Shown here: in pieces, positions 53,679-61,766 of the stretch
Layout: every line of letters begins with the position of its first letter
How positions within the stretch are numbered: the stretch's first letter is position 1
From: Microbacterium sp.
GTDB taxonomy: Bacteria; Actinomycetota; Actinomycetes; Actinomycetales; Microbacteriaceae
Reading direction: 5' to 3'
DNA: 64,000 nucleotides
Assembly: GCF_017305435.1 (NCBI RefSeq)
Contig: NZ_JAFKIP010000003.1
Coordinates: forward strand, 124,001 to 188,000
The notes under the pieces: model-generated
The model's input: the letters and a program-made list of their open reading frames with translations, nothing else
Told to the model about the DNA's origin: nothing
The model's database searches: none
Position numbers and translations under genes: made by a program

Positions 53679-53963
53679 ATGAGGCTCGGAAAGGTCACCG
53701 GTCAGGTCGTATCGACCGCCAAGGACCCCTCGCTCGCGGGGCTGACGCTCCTCATCATCGAGCCGATGCTCCCCGGCGACCCGAACCGGGAGCCGTTCGT
53801 CGCCGCCGACCTCGTCGGCGCAGGGCGAGGCGAGGTCGTCCTGTGCGTCAGCGGCAGCGCCGCGCGCGAAGCGCAGGCCACCTCGGGCACGGTCGTCGAC
53901 TGCGCGGTCGTCGCCATCGCCGACTCGGTGATCGACGCCGGAGATGTCGTCTACAGCAAGTAG
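53679..53963 (+). CDS. Bacterial microcompartment vertex protein, EutN/CcmL type (BMC-P)
   Basis: A 94-aa pentamer-forming protein that caps the vertices of a polyhedral microcompartment shell. Family marks are [20 protein letters not shown] at the start, [30 protein letters not shown] and the C-terminal [18 protein letters not shown]. Length is typical. A GAAGGAG box lies upstream. It is the first gene of the shell operon and is followed 40 bp later by the hexameric shell protein. Confidence 0.95.
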   Translation: MRLGKVTGQVVSTAKDPSLAGLTLLIIEPMLPGDPNREPFVAADLVGAGRGEVVLCVSGSAAREAQATSGTVVDCAVVAIADSVIDAGDVVYSK

Positions 53964-54003
53964 ACGATCCACCAGAAGAAACGCAAGAGAACGGAACAGA
54001 CAA

Positions 54004-54315
54004 ATGGCTGCAACCGAAACGACCCCGCAGCGCATCGGCGCGCTGGGTCTCATCGAGACCAAGGGACTCGTCGGCGCGATCGAGGCGGCGGATGCCATGG
54101 TCAAGGCTGCGAACGTCCACGTCGTCGGCACGCGCGAGATCGGCGGAGGCCTCGTCACGGTCCTCGTCCGCGGGGACGTCGGCGCCGTCAAGGCCGCCAC
54201 CGACGCCGGGGCCGTCGCCGCCGGCAAGGCGGGCGAGGTCGTCTCCGTCCACGTCATCCCCCGTCCGCACGACGAGACCGAGGACATCCTCTCGATCATC
54301 GTCCGCGGCAAGTGA
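54004..54315 (+). CDS. Bacterial microcompartment hexameric shell protein, PduA/EutM type (BMC-H)
   Basis: A 103-aa BMC-domain protein forming the facet hexamers of the shell. It has [20 protein letters not shown] (residues 14-33), the pore-loop region EIGGGLVT near 46 and [15 protein letters not shown], a very standard sequence. The central pore would pass small substrates. The first ten residues ([10 protein letters not shown]) are a short polar extension. The ribosome site is weak. It sits between the vertex protein and the aldehyde dehydrogenase. Confidence 0.97.
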   Translation: MAATETTPQRIGALGLIETKGLVGAIEAADAMVKAANVHVVGTREIGGGLVTVLVRGDVGAVKAATDAGAVAAGKAGEVVSVHVIPRPHDETEDILSIIVRGK

Positions 54316-54386
54316 GCGCCGCCCGGCGCGCACTCACGTAGGGATGAACCGGGCACACGCGTGCCTACGAAAGACGGAGAGATGAG

Positions 54387-55763
54387 ATGACGATCACGCT
54401 GGATGCCGATCTTCAGGCCCTCGCGGAGGTGCGCCGCAAAGCGGATGCCGGGGCGCAGGCCGCGAAGGCGCTCGAGGATGCCGATCAGGGCTTCCTCGAC
54501 GAGCTCGTGCGAGCGATGTCGAAGGCGGGCTACGCCGCCTCCGAGCAGCTCGCACGGCTCGCGGCGGACGAGACGGGCTACGGCGTCTACGAAGACAAGG
54601 TGGTGAAGAACCGCTTCAACACCGGATTCGTCGCCGACTGGATGCTCGAGCGGCGGGCCGTCGGCGTCCTGTGGGTCGATGAGGAGCGCAAGGTCACCGC
54701 GATCGGCTCGCCGATGGGCCTCATCGCGGGGATCATCCCCGTGACGAACCCGACGGCGACCGTGCTGTTCAAGTCGCTCGCGGCCGTCAAGGCCGGCAAC
54801 GCGATCGTCCACGCGCCGCATCCGCGCGCCACGAAGTGCTCGAACCTGGCCGCGGAGATCATGGCGGAGGCGGCGATCAAGGCTGGGGCACCGGAAGGCA
54901 TCATCGGATGCCTCACGACGCCCACCCTCGAGGCGACGGCTGCACTCATGCGGCATCGGGCCGTGCGGCTCGTGCTCGCCACGGGCGGCCCAGGCATGGT
55001 CGCCGCGGCCTACTCGAGCGGCAAGCCGACGATCGCCGTCGGCGCGGGCAATGTGCCGGCATACGTCGACGCATCAACGCCCGATGTGCACGAGTCGGCG
55101 ACGATGATCATCGCGTCGAAGTCGTTCGACAACGGCACGGCGTGCGTCGCGGAGCAGTCGGTCGTCGCGCACGACGCGATCGCCGACGAGCTGTTCCGCG
55201 CGATGGAGGCCGAAGGCGCGTTCTGGCTCGACGCCCACGCGCAGAAGCAGCTGACGCGCACGATCTTCGACGAACGCGGCGGTCTGCGCCCGGATGCCGT
55301 CGGCCAGTCGGCGAACCGTCTCGCCGAGCTGTCCGGGTTCAGTGCTCCCGCGGGCACGAAGGTGCTGGCCGCCCGGCTCGACCGCGTACACAAGGACGAG
55401 TTCCTCAGCCGCGAGATCCTCGGCCCCGTCCTCTCGGTGTACAGCGAACCCGACGCGCAGGCGGGCTGGCGGCGCACGCGCGAGATCCTCGCTCTCGGCG
55501 GCGAAGGGCACTCCGTCGCGGTGCACGCGACCGATCCCGACGTCCTCGCGAACTTCGCGGCTCTGCCCGCGGGGCGCATCATCGTCAACAGCCCGGCACT
55601 GTTCGGCGGCATGGGGTACTCATGCGAGATGGACCCCTCGTTCCAGCTCGGCACGGGCACGTGGTCGGGCTCCATCTGCTCCGATAACGTCACCCCTCTG
55701 CACCTCGTCAATGTCAAGCGCGTCGCCCACGAAGTGCGCCCCTGGCGTTCGGTGTTCGCGTGA
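54387..55763 (+). CDS. CoA-acylating aldehyde dehydrogenase, EutE/PduP type
   Basis: A 458-aa core metabolosome enzyme that oxidises an aldehyde to an acyl-CoA with NAD and CoA. The catalytic Cys253 is in FDNGTACVAEQ, the NAD region in GIIPVTNPTATVLFKS (115-130), and GGMGYSCEMDPSFQLGTGTW lies near the end, as in EutE/PduP. There is no separate N-terminal encapsulation peptide, but residues 5-30 (LDADLQALAEVRRKADAGAQ) could form an amphipathic helix. Chain length of the substrate is not evident. Stop overlaps the next start (GTGA). Confidence 0.95.
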   Translation: MTITLDADLQALAEVRRKADAGAQAAKALEDADQGFLDELVRAMSKAGYAASEQLARLAADETGYGVYEDKVVKNRFNTGFVADWMLERRAVGVLWVDEERKVTAIGSPMGLIAGIIPVTNPTATVLFKSLAAVKAGNAIVHAPHPRATKCSNLAAEIMAEAAIKAGAPEGIIGCLTTPTLEATAALMRHRAVRLVLATGGPGMVAAAYSSGKPTIAVGAGNVPAYVDASTPDVHESATMIIASKSFDNGTACVAEQSVVAHDAIADELFRAMEAEGAFWLDAHAQKQLTRTIFDERGGLRPDAVGQSANRLAELSGFSAPAGTKVLAARLDRVHKDEFLSREILGPVLSVYSEPDAQAGWRRTREILALGGEGHSVAVHATDPDVLANFAALPAGRIIVNSPALFGGMGYSCEMDPSFQLGTGTWSGSICSDNVTPLHLVNVKRVAHEVRPWRSVFA

Positions 55764-56620
55764 TCGGCGCCGTCGTGGCCGACCGACCCGCCTCCACGCA
55801 GAGCGACGAGGGTGACGCGAGCGCCCGCGCCGACGCGCTCCTGAACCGCGCGGCGGCCGCATTCCGGCACGCGATCGCGGGGGCGCAGCCCGCCGCCGTC
55901 GGCATCGACCTCGGTACGGCGACGTGCGTCATCGTCGTCGTCGACGCTGACGGCGGCCCCGCGTGGGTCGACGCCCGGCCGACCGCAGCGGTGCGCGACG
56001 GCGTCGTCGTCGACTTCTTCGGCGCGCGCGACGCCACCGCATCGCTCAAGGCGGATGCCGAAGCGGCGCTCGGCATAGAGATCACCCGCGCGGGCGTCGC
56101 CTATCCGCCGGGCGTCCCCACGTCGGAGGCGGCGGCCTGCCGCTTCGTGCTCGAGTCCGCTGGGATCGACGAGGTGGTCCTTCTCGACGAGGTCTCCGCG
56201 GCGCAGGCCGCACTCGGCCTCACCGACGGCGTGCTGGTGGACGTCGGCGGCGGATCGACGGGTGTCGGCATCTTCCGGGGTGGCGAGCTCGTTCGCGTCG
56301 ACGACCGCCCGGGCGGCGGGACGCACCTCGACTTGATCCTCGCGGGCGGCCTCGGCGTCGACGTCGCCGAGGCGGAGCGCCGCAAGCGCACCGATTCGGC
56401 GTCCTACCGGGGCATCCTCAAGCCCGGGATCCAGCGCATCGCGGCATCCATCGCCGCCATGAGCCCGGATGCCGGAGACCTTCCCGTGCATCTCGCGGGC
56501 GGCGCCGTCATGGTCGACGGCGCCCGCGAGATCATCGCGGGAGAGCTCGGCCGCGAGGTGCACACCTACCCCCACTCCCTGTTCATCACCCCCGTCGGAA
56601 TCGCGAGGACCCTGCTATGA
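55760..56620 (+). CDS. EutJ-like actin/Hsp70-fold protein
   Basis: A 286-aa ATPase-fold protein resembling EutJ of ethanolamine operons. It shows AVGIDLGTATCVIVVVDADG near residue 45 (phosphate 1), LVDVGGGSTGVGIF near 161 (phosphate 2) and HLAGGAVMVDGA near 246 (adenosine). EutJ is proposed to be a chaperone for BMC enzymes or shell; that role is not firmly shown. An N-terminal segment of about 25 residues (ASTQSDEGDASARAD) is extra and probably flexible. Overlaps at both ends place it inside the shell operon. Confidence 0.88.
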   Translation: MIGAVVADRPASTQSDEGDASARADALLNRAAAAFRHAIAGAQPAAVGIDLGTATCVIVVVDADGGPAWVDARPTAAVRDGVVVDFFGARDATASLKADAEAALGIEITRAGVAYPPGVPTSEAAACRFVLESAGIDEVVLLDEVSAAQAALGLTDGVLVDVGGGSTGVGIFRGGELVRVDDRPGGGTHLDLILAGGLGVDVAEAERRKRTDSASYRGILKPGIQRIAASIAAMSPDAGDLPVHLAGGAVMVDGAREIIAGELGREVHTYPHSLFITPVGIARTLL

Positions 56621-57243
56621 GTTCGCTTCGCACGTATGCATTCATCGACCGGATGCAGCCGCAGTGCGCGGCGCATGTCGCCGCCACGAGCCCCGGCGAT
56701 GTGCCGATCGCGGGAATGGCCGAGCTGTTCATCGAGATGGCCCCCGGCAACGAGGTCTTCCGCGCCGCGGACATCGCTCTGAAGGCCGCGGGCGTGCGGC
56801 CCGCCCTGCAGATCGTCGAGCGCGAGTACGGCCTGCTGGAGATCCATTCCGAGCAGCAGGCCGAGGTGCTCGCCTCGGGCCAGGCGATCCTCGACACGCT
56901 GGGCCTCACCGAGAGCGATCGCATCAAGCCGCAGGTCTCGTCGACGCAGTTCATCACGAACGTGCACCCCTACCAGGCGCAGCTGCTCAACAAGTGGCGC
57001 AAGGGATCGCTCCTCATGCCCGGCGACAGCCTGTTCATCCTCGAGTGCGCCCCCGCGGCTTACGTGGCGTTGGCCGCGAACGAAGCCGAGAAGGCCGCGA
57101 ACATCAAGGTCATCGAGATCCGCGCCGTGGGTCGCTTCGGCCGGATGTTCCTCTCCGGCACCGAATCGGACGTCCGCACGGCCATGGAGGCGGCGGTCGC
57201 CGCCCTGGCCGACATCACGGGAGTCGAGGAGGGCCGGCGATGA
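56617..57243 (+). CDS. Tandem-BMC-domain shell protein (BMC-T)
   Basis: A 208-aa protein with two BMC domains, forming pseudohexameric trimers in the shell facets. First domain about 1-100 (MAELFIEMAPGNEVFRAADI, ALKAAGVRPALQIVEREYGL), second about 105-205 (SSTQFITNVHPYQAQLLNKW, SLFILECAPAAYVALAANEA, VIEIRAVGRFGRMFLSG). Such trimers can carry larger gated pores or iron-sulfur clusters; no cysteine is placed for a cluster at the pore. Coupled to EutJ upstream and the dehydrogenase downstream by ATGA overlaps. Confidence 0.92.
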   Translation: MSSLRTYAFIDRMQPQCAAHVAATSPGDVPIAGMAELFIEMAPGNEVFRAADIALKAAGVRPALQIVEREYGLLEIHSEQQAEVLASGQAILDTLGLTESDRIKPQVSSTQFITNVHPYQAQLLNKWRKGSLLMPGDSLFILECAPAAYVALAANEAEKAANIKVIEIRAVGRFGRMFLSGTESDVRTAMEAAVAALADITGVEEGRR

Positions 57244-58541
57244 GCATCCTCGGCGCCGACGCGGTCGATGCAGCCGCCCCATTCGGTCGGCTCGTCGTCA
57301 ACGCCGGCGACCGCGTCACGCCGCTCGCGCGCGATCGCGCGGCGGAGCTCGGTGTCGAGATCGTCGAAGCCGCGCCCTCGTCGCCGCGCGTACCCGGCGC
57401 CCCCTCCGCCGTACCCGCCGCGCCGAGCGCACCGCGGGGTTCCCTGCCACGCGTCGACCTCTCCGCGCGCGGCGCACTCCCCTCCCCGCCCGTGCCCGCG
57501 CTTTTCCGGCGCGGCGCACCATACCCGGGACTTCGCGGCCGCTCCACCCCGGCAGCACCGAGCGCTGGATCGCGGACACCCCCGGCAGCCGGTGGCGGAA
57601 GGGTCGCCCGCGTCACGGTCGTCGGCGCGGGCAACGTCGGAACGCACGCCGCTATGCGCCTGGCCGAAACCGACCTCGTCAACGAGGTCGTGCTGGTCGA
57701 CGTCGTCGAGGGTCTCGCCCGCGGCGTCGCGCTCGACCTCACCCATGCGGCAGGGCTGCTCGGCTTCGCGTCGCGCATCCGCGGAGAGTCATCGATCGCG
57801 GCCGCCGGCCGCTCCGACTACACGATCATCACGGCGGGTCGCCCCCGGCAGCCCGGCATGAGCCGCACCGACCTCACGGCGACCAACGCCGAGATCGTCG
57901 GAACCCTCGCCGAGGCGGTGGGCCGCATCTCACCCGACGGCGTCATCGTCGTCGTGACGAACCCGCTCGACGAGATGACCGAACTGGCCTGGCGCCGTTC
58001 CGGCCTCCCTGAGACGCACGTGATCGGCATGGCCGGGCTCCTCGACTCGGCCCGGTTCCAGGCTCTCGCAGCTCTCGCCTCGGACGGACGCGCCGACGCG
58101 GTCAGCGGGATCGCGCTCGGCAGCCACGGCGACGAGATGGTCTTTCCCTCCAGCCAGGCCCGCATCGGCTCCGACACGGCGTCGGCTCGGCTGGGCGACC
58201 GCTTCGCCGCGACGGTCGACCGCGCCCGCAACTCGGGCGCGGAGGTCGTCGGCCTCCTCGGCAAGGGCAGCGCCTTCATCACCCCGGGTCTCGCCGCGGC
58301 CCGCATGGTGGAGAGCATGATCCGGGGCGACGGCGCGTTGCTCTCGGCGACCGTGCGCCCCCACGGCGAGTACGGCATCGACGGGGTGTACGTGGGCCTC
58401 CCCGTGCGACTGGCTCGCGCTGGCCTCGCCGAGATCGTGACTCTTCCGCTGGAAGCCGCGGAGACCGTGGCGCTACGCGAAGCGGCCGCGAAGATCCGGG
58501 TACGCGTGAGCGAACTCCCCGCCGCCGTGATGGGCGGGTGA
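57240..58541 (+). CDS. Malate-dehydrogenase-like enzyme with BMC-type N-terminal extension
   Basis: A 433-aa NAD-dependent 2-hydroxyacid dehydrogenase. From about residue 123 it is an LDH/MDH: VVGAGNVG (127-134), catalytic His296 in GSHGDEM, Asp269/Arg272 in LDSARF, and Arg203 in RQPGMSR, where lactate dehydrogenases have Gln, so malate/oxaloacetate is the likely pair. Residues 1-45 are a small unit (GRLVVNAGDRVTPLARDRAA) whose TPxAR(D/E) core resembles EutQ and EutT N-termini. A Pro/Ala-rich linker (46-122) joins them. In the shell it could reoxidise NADH made by the aldehyde dehydrogenase (inference). Confidence 0.9.
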   Translation: MSILGADAVDAAAPFGRLVVNAGDRVTPLARDRAAELGVEIVEAAPSSPRVPGAPSAVPAAPSAPRGSLPRVDLSARGALPSPPVPALFRRGAPYPGLRGRSTPAAPSAGSRTPPAAGGGRVARVTVVGAGNVGTHAAMRLAETDLVNEVVLVDVVEGLARGVALDLTHAAGLLGFASRIRGESSIAAAGRSDYTIITAGRPRQPGMSRTDLTATNAEIVGTLAEAVGRISPDGVIVVVTNPLDEMTELAWRRSGLPETHVIGMAGLLDSARFQALAALASDGRADAVSGIALGSHGDEMVFPSSQARIGSDTASARLGDRFAATVDRARNSGAEVVGLLGKGSAFITPGLAAARMVESMIRGDGALLSATVRPHGEYGIDGVYVGLPVRLARAGLAEIVTLPLEAAETVALREAAAKIRVRVSELPAAVMGG

Positions 58542-58542
58542 C

Positions 58543-59577
58543 ATGCGCGCCGTCATCGCTCTCGGCGACGGGACCGTCGACGTCGTCGAGGCCGCCAAGC
58601 CCACACTCGGGCGCGACACCGACGCGATCGTCCGCGTCACCACTGCCGCGATCTGCGGCACCGACCTGGGGCTTCTCCGCGAGCCCGGGCGGCTGCCGCG
58701 CGGAACCATCCTCGGCCACGAGTTCGTCGGCGAGGTCCAGTCGGTCGGATCTGCGGTCCGCGGCATCCGCCCCGGCATGCGCGTCGTCGCCTGCGACTAC
58801 ACTGCGTGTGGCCTGTGCTGGTGGTGCCGTGAGGGCGCCCACTGGCACTGTCCGGAGCGCCGCTTCTTCGGCACGGGCGAGGCCTTCGGGCAGACGCTGC
58901 CCGGGGGGCAGGCCGAATACGTACGCGTACCGTTCGCCGACACCGTCCTCGCGGAGATTCCCGATGGCGTGAGTGACCGCGACGCCGTCTTCCTCGGCGA
59001 CCTCGTTCCCACCGGCTGGGCCGCGCTCGAGCGCGCGGGACTCCGCCACGGGGAGACCGTCGTCATCACGGGCGGCGGCCCCGTCGGGCAGGTGGCGAGC
59101 CTCGTGGCGCAGGCGACCGGAGCCGGTCCCGTCATCATCAGCGAACCCGACGCCGGGCGGCGCGACGTTGCCGCCGCGCTCGGGGCGACCGCGGTCTCCC
59201 CCGGCGAGGCGGTCGGGGTGGTTCACGAGATCACCTCGGGTCGCGGGGCCGATGTCGTCATCGACGGCGTGGGCGGCGCGCACGGGCTGGATGCCGCGCT
59301 GAGCCTCGTCCGCTCCCGCGGCCGGATCTGCTCGGTGGGCGTCCCCCACACCGACCGGTGGGACGCACCCGTGCGCGAGGCCTTCGTGCGCGAGGTGACG
59401 CTGTCGTTCGCGGTCGGCGACGCCATCCGCGATCGGGACAGGTTCACGCCGCTCGTCACCGCGGGGCTGCTGACCCCGAGCGCCGTCATCAGCGGCTCCG
59501 CGCCGCTGGCGGGAGCGCGCGACCTGTACGCACGGGCCGCGGCGATGACCGAACTCAAGGCCGTCATCGAGTTGTAG
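58543..59577 (+). CDS. Zinc-dependent alcohol dehydrogenase
   Basis: A 344-aa medium-chain dehydrogenase. Catalytic zinc ligands are Cys38 (ICGTD) and His59 (GHEF); the structural zinc is held by Cys89, 92, 95 and 103. The NAD site is VVITGGGPVGQVASL near residue 172. It resembles broad alcohol/threonine-type dehydrogenases. It begins one base after the previous stop and precedes the regulator by 22 bp, so it belongs to the BMC operon. It may supply aldehyde from an alcohol or remove excess aldehyde. Confidence 0.93.
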   Translation: MRAVIALGDGTVDVVEAAKPTLGRDTDAIVRVTTAAICGTDLGLLREPGRLPRGTILGHEFVGEVQSVGSAVRGIRPGMRVVACDYTACGLCWWCREGAHWHCPERRFFGTGEAFGQTLPGGQAEYVRVPFADTVLAEIPDGVSDRDAVFLGDLVPTGWAALERAGLRHGETVVITGGGPVGQVASLVAQATGAGPVIISEPDAGRRDVAAALGATAVSPGEAVGVVHEITSGRGADVVIDGVGGAHGLDAALSLVRSRGRICSVGVPHTDRWDAPVREAFVREVTLSFAVGDAIRDRDRFTPLVTAGLLTPSAVISGSAPLAGARDLYARAAAMTELKAVIEL

Positions 59578-59599
59578 CCTGGGCGAGAGGAGGTCGAGG

Positions 59600-61735
59600 A
59601 TGACCGACACCGCGACGAACGCGCCCGGCGTCGACCGCGCTCGCGTCGTGCTGCGCACGGTGACGACGCAGCCGGCGAACGTGCACGAAGCGGCCCTCAT
59701 CGCGGCATCCGCTCTCACGGACGCCTACGGCGGCGGGTGGTCGATCGCGCTGTGCGACGGGCGACGCTGGACCGATCTCGTCGGGCGCGGAGCCGCACTT
59801 TCCGAACTCGCTGAAGGCGTGCGGGTGGTGCGGGTCCCGGGCCCCGAAGCGGCCCGGGAGGACACGTCCGAGACGGTCCGAGCGATCGAGTCGTGGATTC
59901 GGCTCATCGCCGAGCGCGATCGATATCGTGTCGACCTCGATGCGACCACCGCTGAGGCCGAGTCGCAGTCCGACGTCGCGCACGAGATCCTCGAGGTGCG
60001 CGACCTCGAGCAGGTGCTGCTGTCGATCGTGAACCGCACCCTGGTGCTCCTCGACTCGGATATCTGCGGCGTCCTGCTGCGAGACGGCGATGTCATCAAG
60101 ATGACCGCGTGCGTCGGTCACCGGATGGTCGAGACGGCGCACCTACGCATGCAACGCGGTCAAGGGCTCGCCGGACTCGTCTTCGAGCAGCGTCGACACG
60201 GCGTCGTCGACAGCTATGCCGACGACCGAACGATCAGCGCCGACTTCATTCCGCTCGCCGGTCAGGAAGACACGCGCTCCGCCCTCGCCGTCCCGCTCCT
60301 CGCCCACGACGACGTCATCGGCGTGCTCGAGGTGTGGCGTCGACGCGACAGCGTCTTCACCGAGACGGACGTGCGGCGGATGATCGCGCTCGGCTCGCTC
60401 GCGACGATCGCGATCGAGAATGCCCGCCTGTACGACCTGCAGAAGGTGACGCTTGCGCGACTGAGCGCCGCACACGAGGCGATGGAGCACCAAGTGGCGC
60501 TGCTCGACCGCACGTCACGCCTGCAGAACGCGCTCGTGCGTGTCGTGCTCGATCGCACCGGCGCCTTCGACCAGATCATGCGTACCGTCGCGGACGAATT
60601 CTCGTGCGGCGCCGCCTACGTACGTCGCAACGGCACTCTCGAAGCGAGCGCCGGCGACCTCGGCGACGACGACATCACCCGTGTCGTGCCTGCGGTGCAG
60701 GGCTCGCGCACGGGCCGAGCCGCGTCCCGGCATTCGGTCGGCGGAGACCGCACCGCGTGGACGCACCCCGTCGTCTCGGGCGACCAGGAGATCGGCTGGG
60801 TCGTGCTCGTCGGCGGGACGGAATCGGACGAAGCGATGGCCGCGGCGGCGGCCCAGGTCGCCATGGCGTGCGCACTCGCGCGTCTCGAGCAGCGCGCGGC
60901 GAGCCAGGCCCGCAACGCGGCCTACGAGCAGATCGTCTGGGATCTCGTCGAAGGTCCGCCCGAGCACCGCTCCGCGGCGCTGAGCCGCGCCTCGGAGCTC
61001 GGCATCGCCCTGCACGGCGCGCACCGCGTCGTGCAGGGCGGATTCGACAACCTCGGGGAGCTCGCCCGCGAGAAGGGCTGGCACAACGCCGCGCATGAGG
61101 ACGCGCGACGCGCTGTCCTGCGGGCCGTCCGCGCCGGCGACACCGCGCGTCGGATGCGACTGCTCAGCATGCGCGGCGATTGGATCGTCGCGATCGTCGG
61201 CACCGAGACGGCCGCGGATGCGCGAGAAACGGTCGGCGCGCTCCGCGAGGCGGCGGCTACCGCGCTTCCGGGATTGCGGATGACGTGGGGGGCGAGCTCG
61301 GCATACACGGACCTCATGATGCTGCCGACGGCCTACCGCGAGGCGGTGACCGCGCTCGACGGCGCGCGACGCATGCGACCGGGCCAGTTCTCGCTCTACG
61401 ACGAGCTGGGCATCGTGCGCCTGCTCCTCGGCAGCGGCGGGGACAATCCCGACCTGCAGACGTTCGTCGACGATGTCACCGGACCGCTGCGCGAGTACGA
61501 TCGCAAGCACGACGGCTCGCTCGTACAGACCCTGCGGGCCTTCTTCGACAACGACTGCTCCCAGCGCCGGGCCGCGGACGCTCTCTTCATCCACCCGAAG
61601 ACGCTCAGTTATCGACTGGCGCAGATCAGCGAACTGAGCGCCCTCGATCTCACCAGGCACGACGACCGCATGCGCGCCGACCTCGCGCTGCGTATGCTGC
61701 AGCTGAGCGAGCAACCCGGCGCCGCGAGCCTCTGA
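59600..61735 (+). CDS. GAF-PucR family transcriptional regulator
   Basis: A 711-aa regulator. A first helical/GAF-like part (about 1-110) is followed by a clear GAF domain (about 125-285; SIVNRTLVLLDSDICGVLL, GQGLAGLVFEQRR, ALAVPLLAHDDVIGVLEVWR), a coiled-coil linker, a degenerate second GAF (about 310-430), a CdaR-like GGDEF-related region (about 445-620), and the PucR C-terminal HTH (LRAFFDNDCSQRRAADALFI, LSYRLAQISELS). It probably activates the BMC operon when its substrate is bound. AGAGGAGG precedes the ATG. Confidence 0.9.
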   Translation: MTDTATNAPGVDRARVVLRTVTTQPANVHEAALIAASALTDAYGGGWSIALCDGRRWTDLVGRGAALSELAEGVRVVRVPGPEAAREDTSETVRAIESWIRLIAERDRYRVDLDATTAEAESQSDVAHEILEVRDLEQVLLSIVNRTLVLLDSDICGVLLRDGDVIKMTACVGHRMVETAHLRMQRGQGLAGLVFEQRRHGVVDSYADDRTISADFIPLAGQEDTRSALAVPLLAHDDVIGVLEVWRRRDSVFTETDVRRMIALGSLATIAIENARLYDLQKVTLARLSAAHEAMEHQVALLDRTSRLQNALVRVVLDRTGAFDQIMRTVADEFSCGAAYVRRNGTLEASAGDLGDDDITRVVPAVQGSRTGRAASRHSVGGDRTAWTHPVVSGDQEIGWVVLVGGTESDEAMAAAAAQVAMACALARLEQRAASQARNAAYEQIVWDLVEGPPEHRSAALSRASELGIALHGAHRVVQGGFDNLGELAREKGWHNAAHEDARRAVLRAVRAGDTARRMRLLSMRGDWIVAIVGTETAADARETVGALREAAATALPGLRMTWGASSAYTDLMMLPTAYREAVTALDGARRMRPGQFSLYDELGIVRLLLGSGGDNPDLQTFVDDVTGPLREYDRKHDGSLVQTLRAFFDNDCSQRRAADALFIHPKTLSYRLAQISELSALDLTRHDDRMRADLALRMLQLSEQPGAASL

Positions 61736-61766
61736 GCAGCCCCGCTCGCCGGTGCTCAGACGCCCA

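Noticed and set aside
53679-59577. Ethanolamine or propanediol utilisation operon
   Set aside because: No EutBC, PduCDE, adenosyltransferase or cobalamin genes; only the shell, EutE/PduP-like and EutJ-like proteins are shared.
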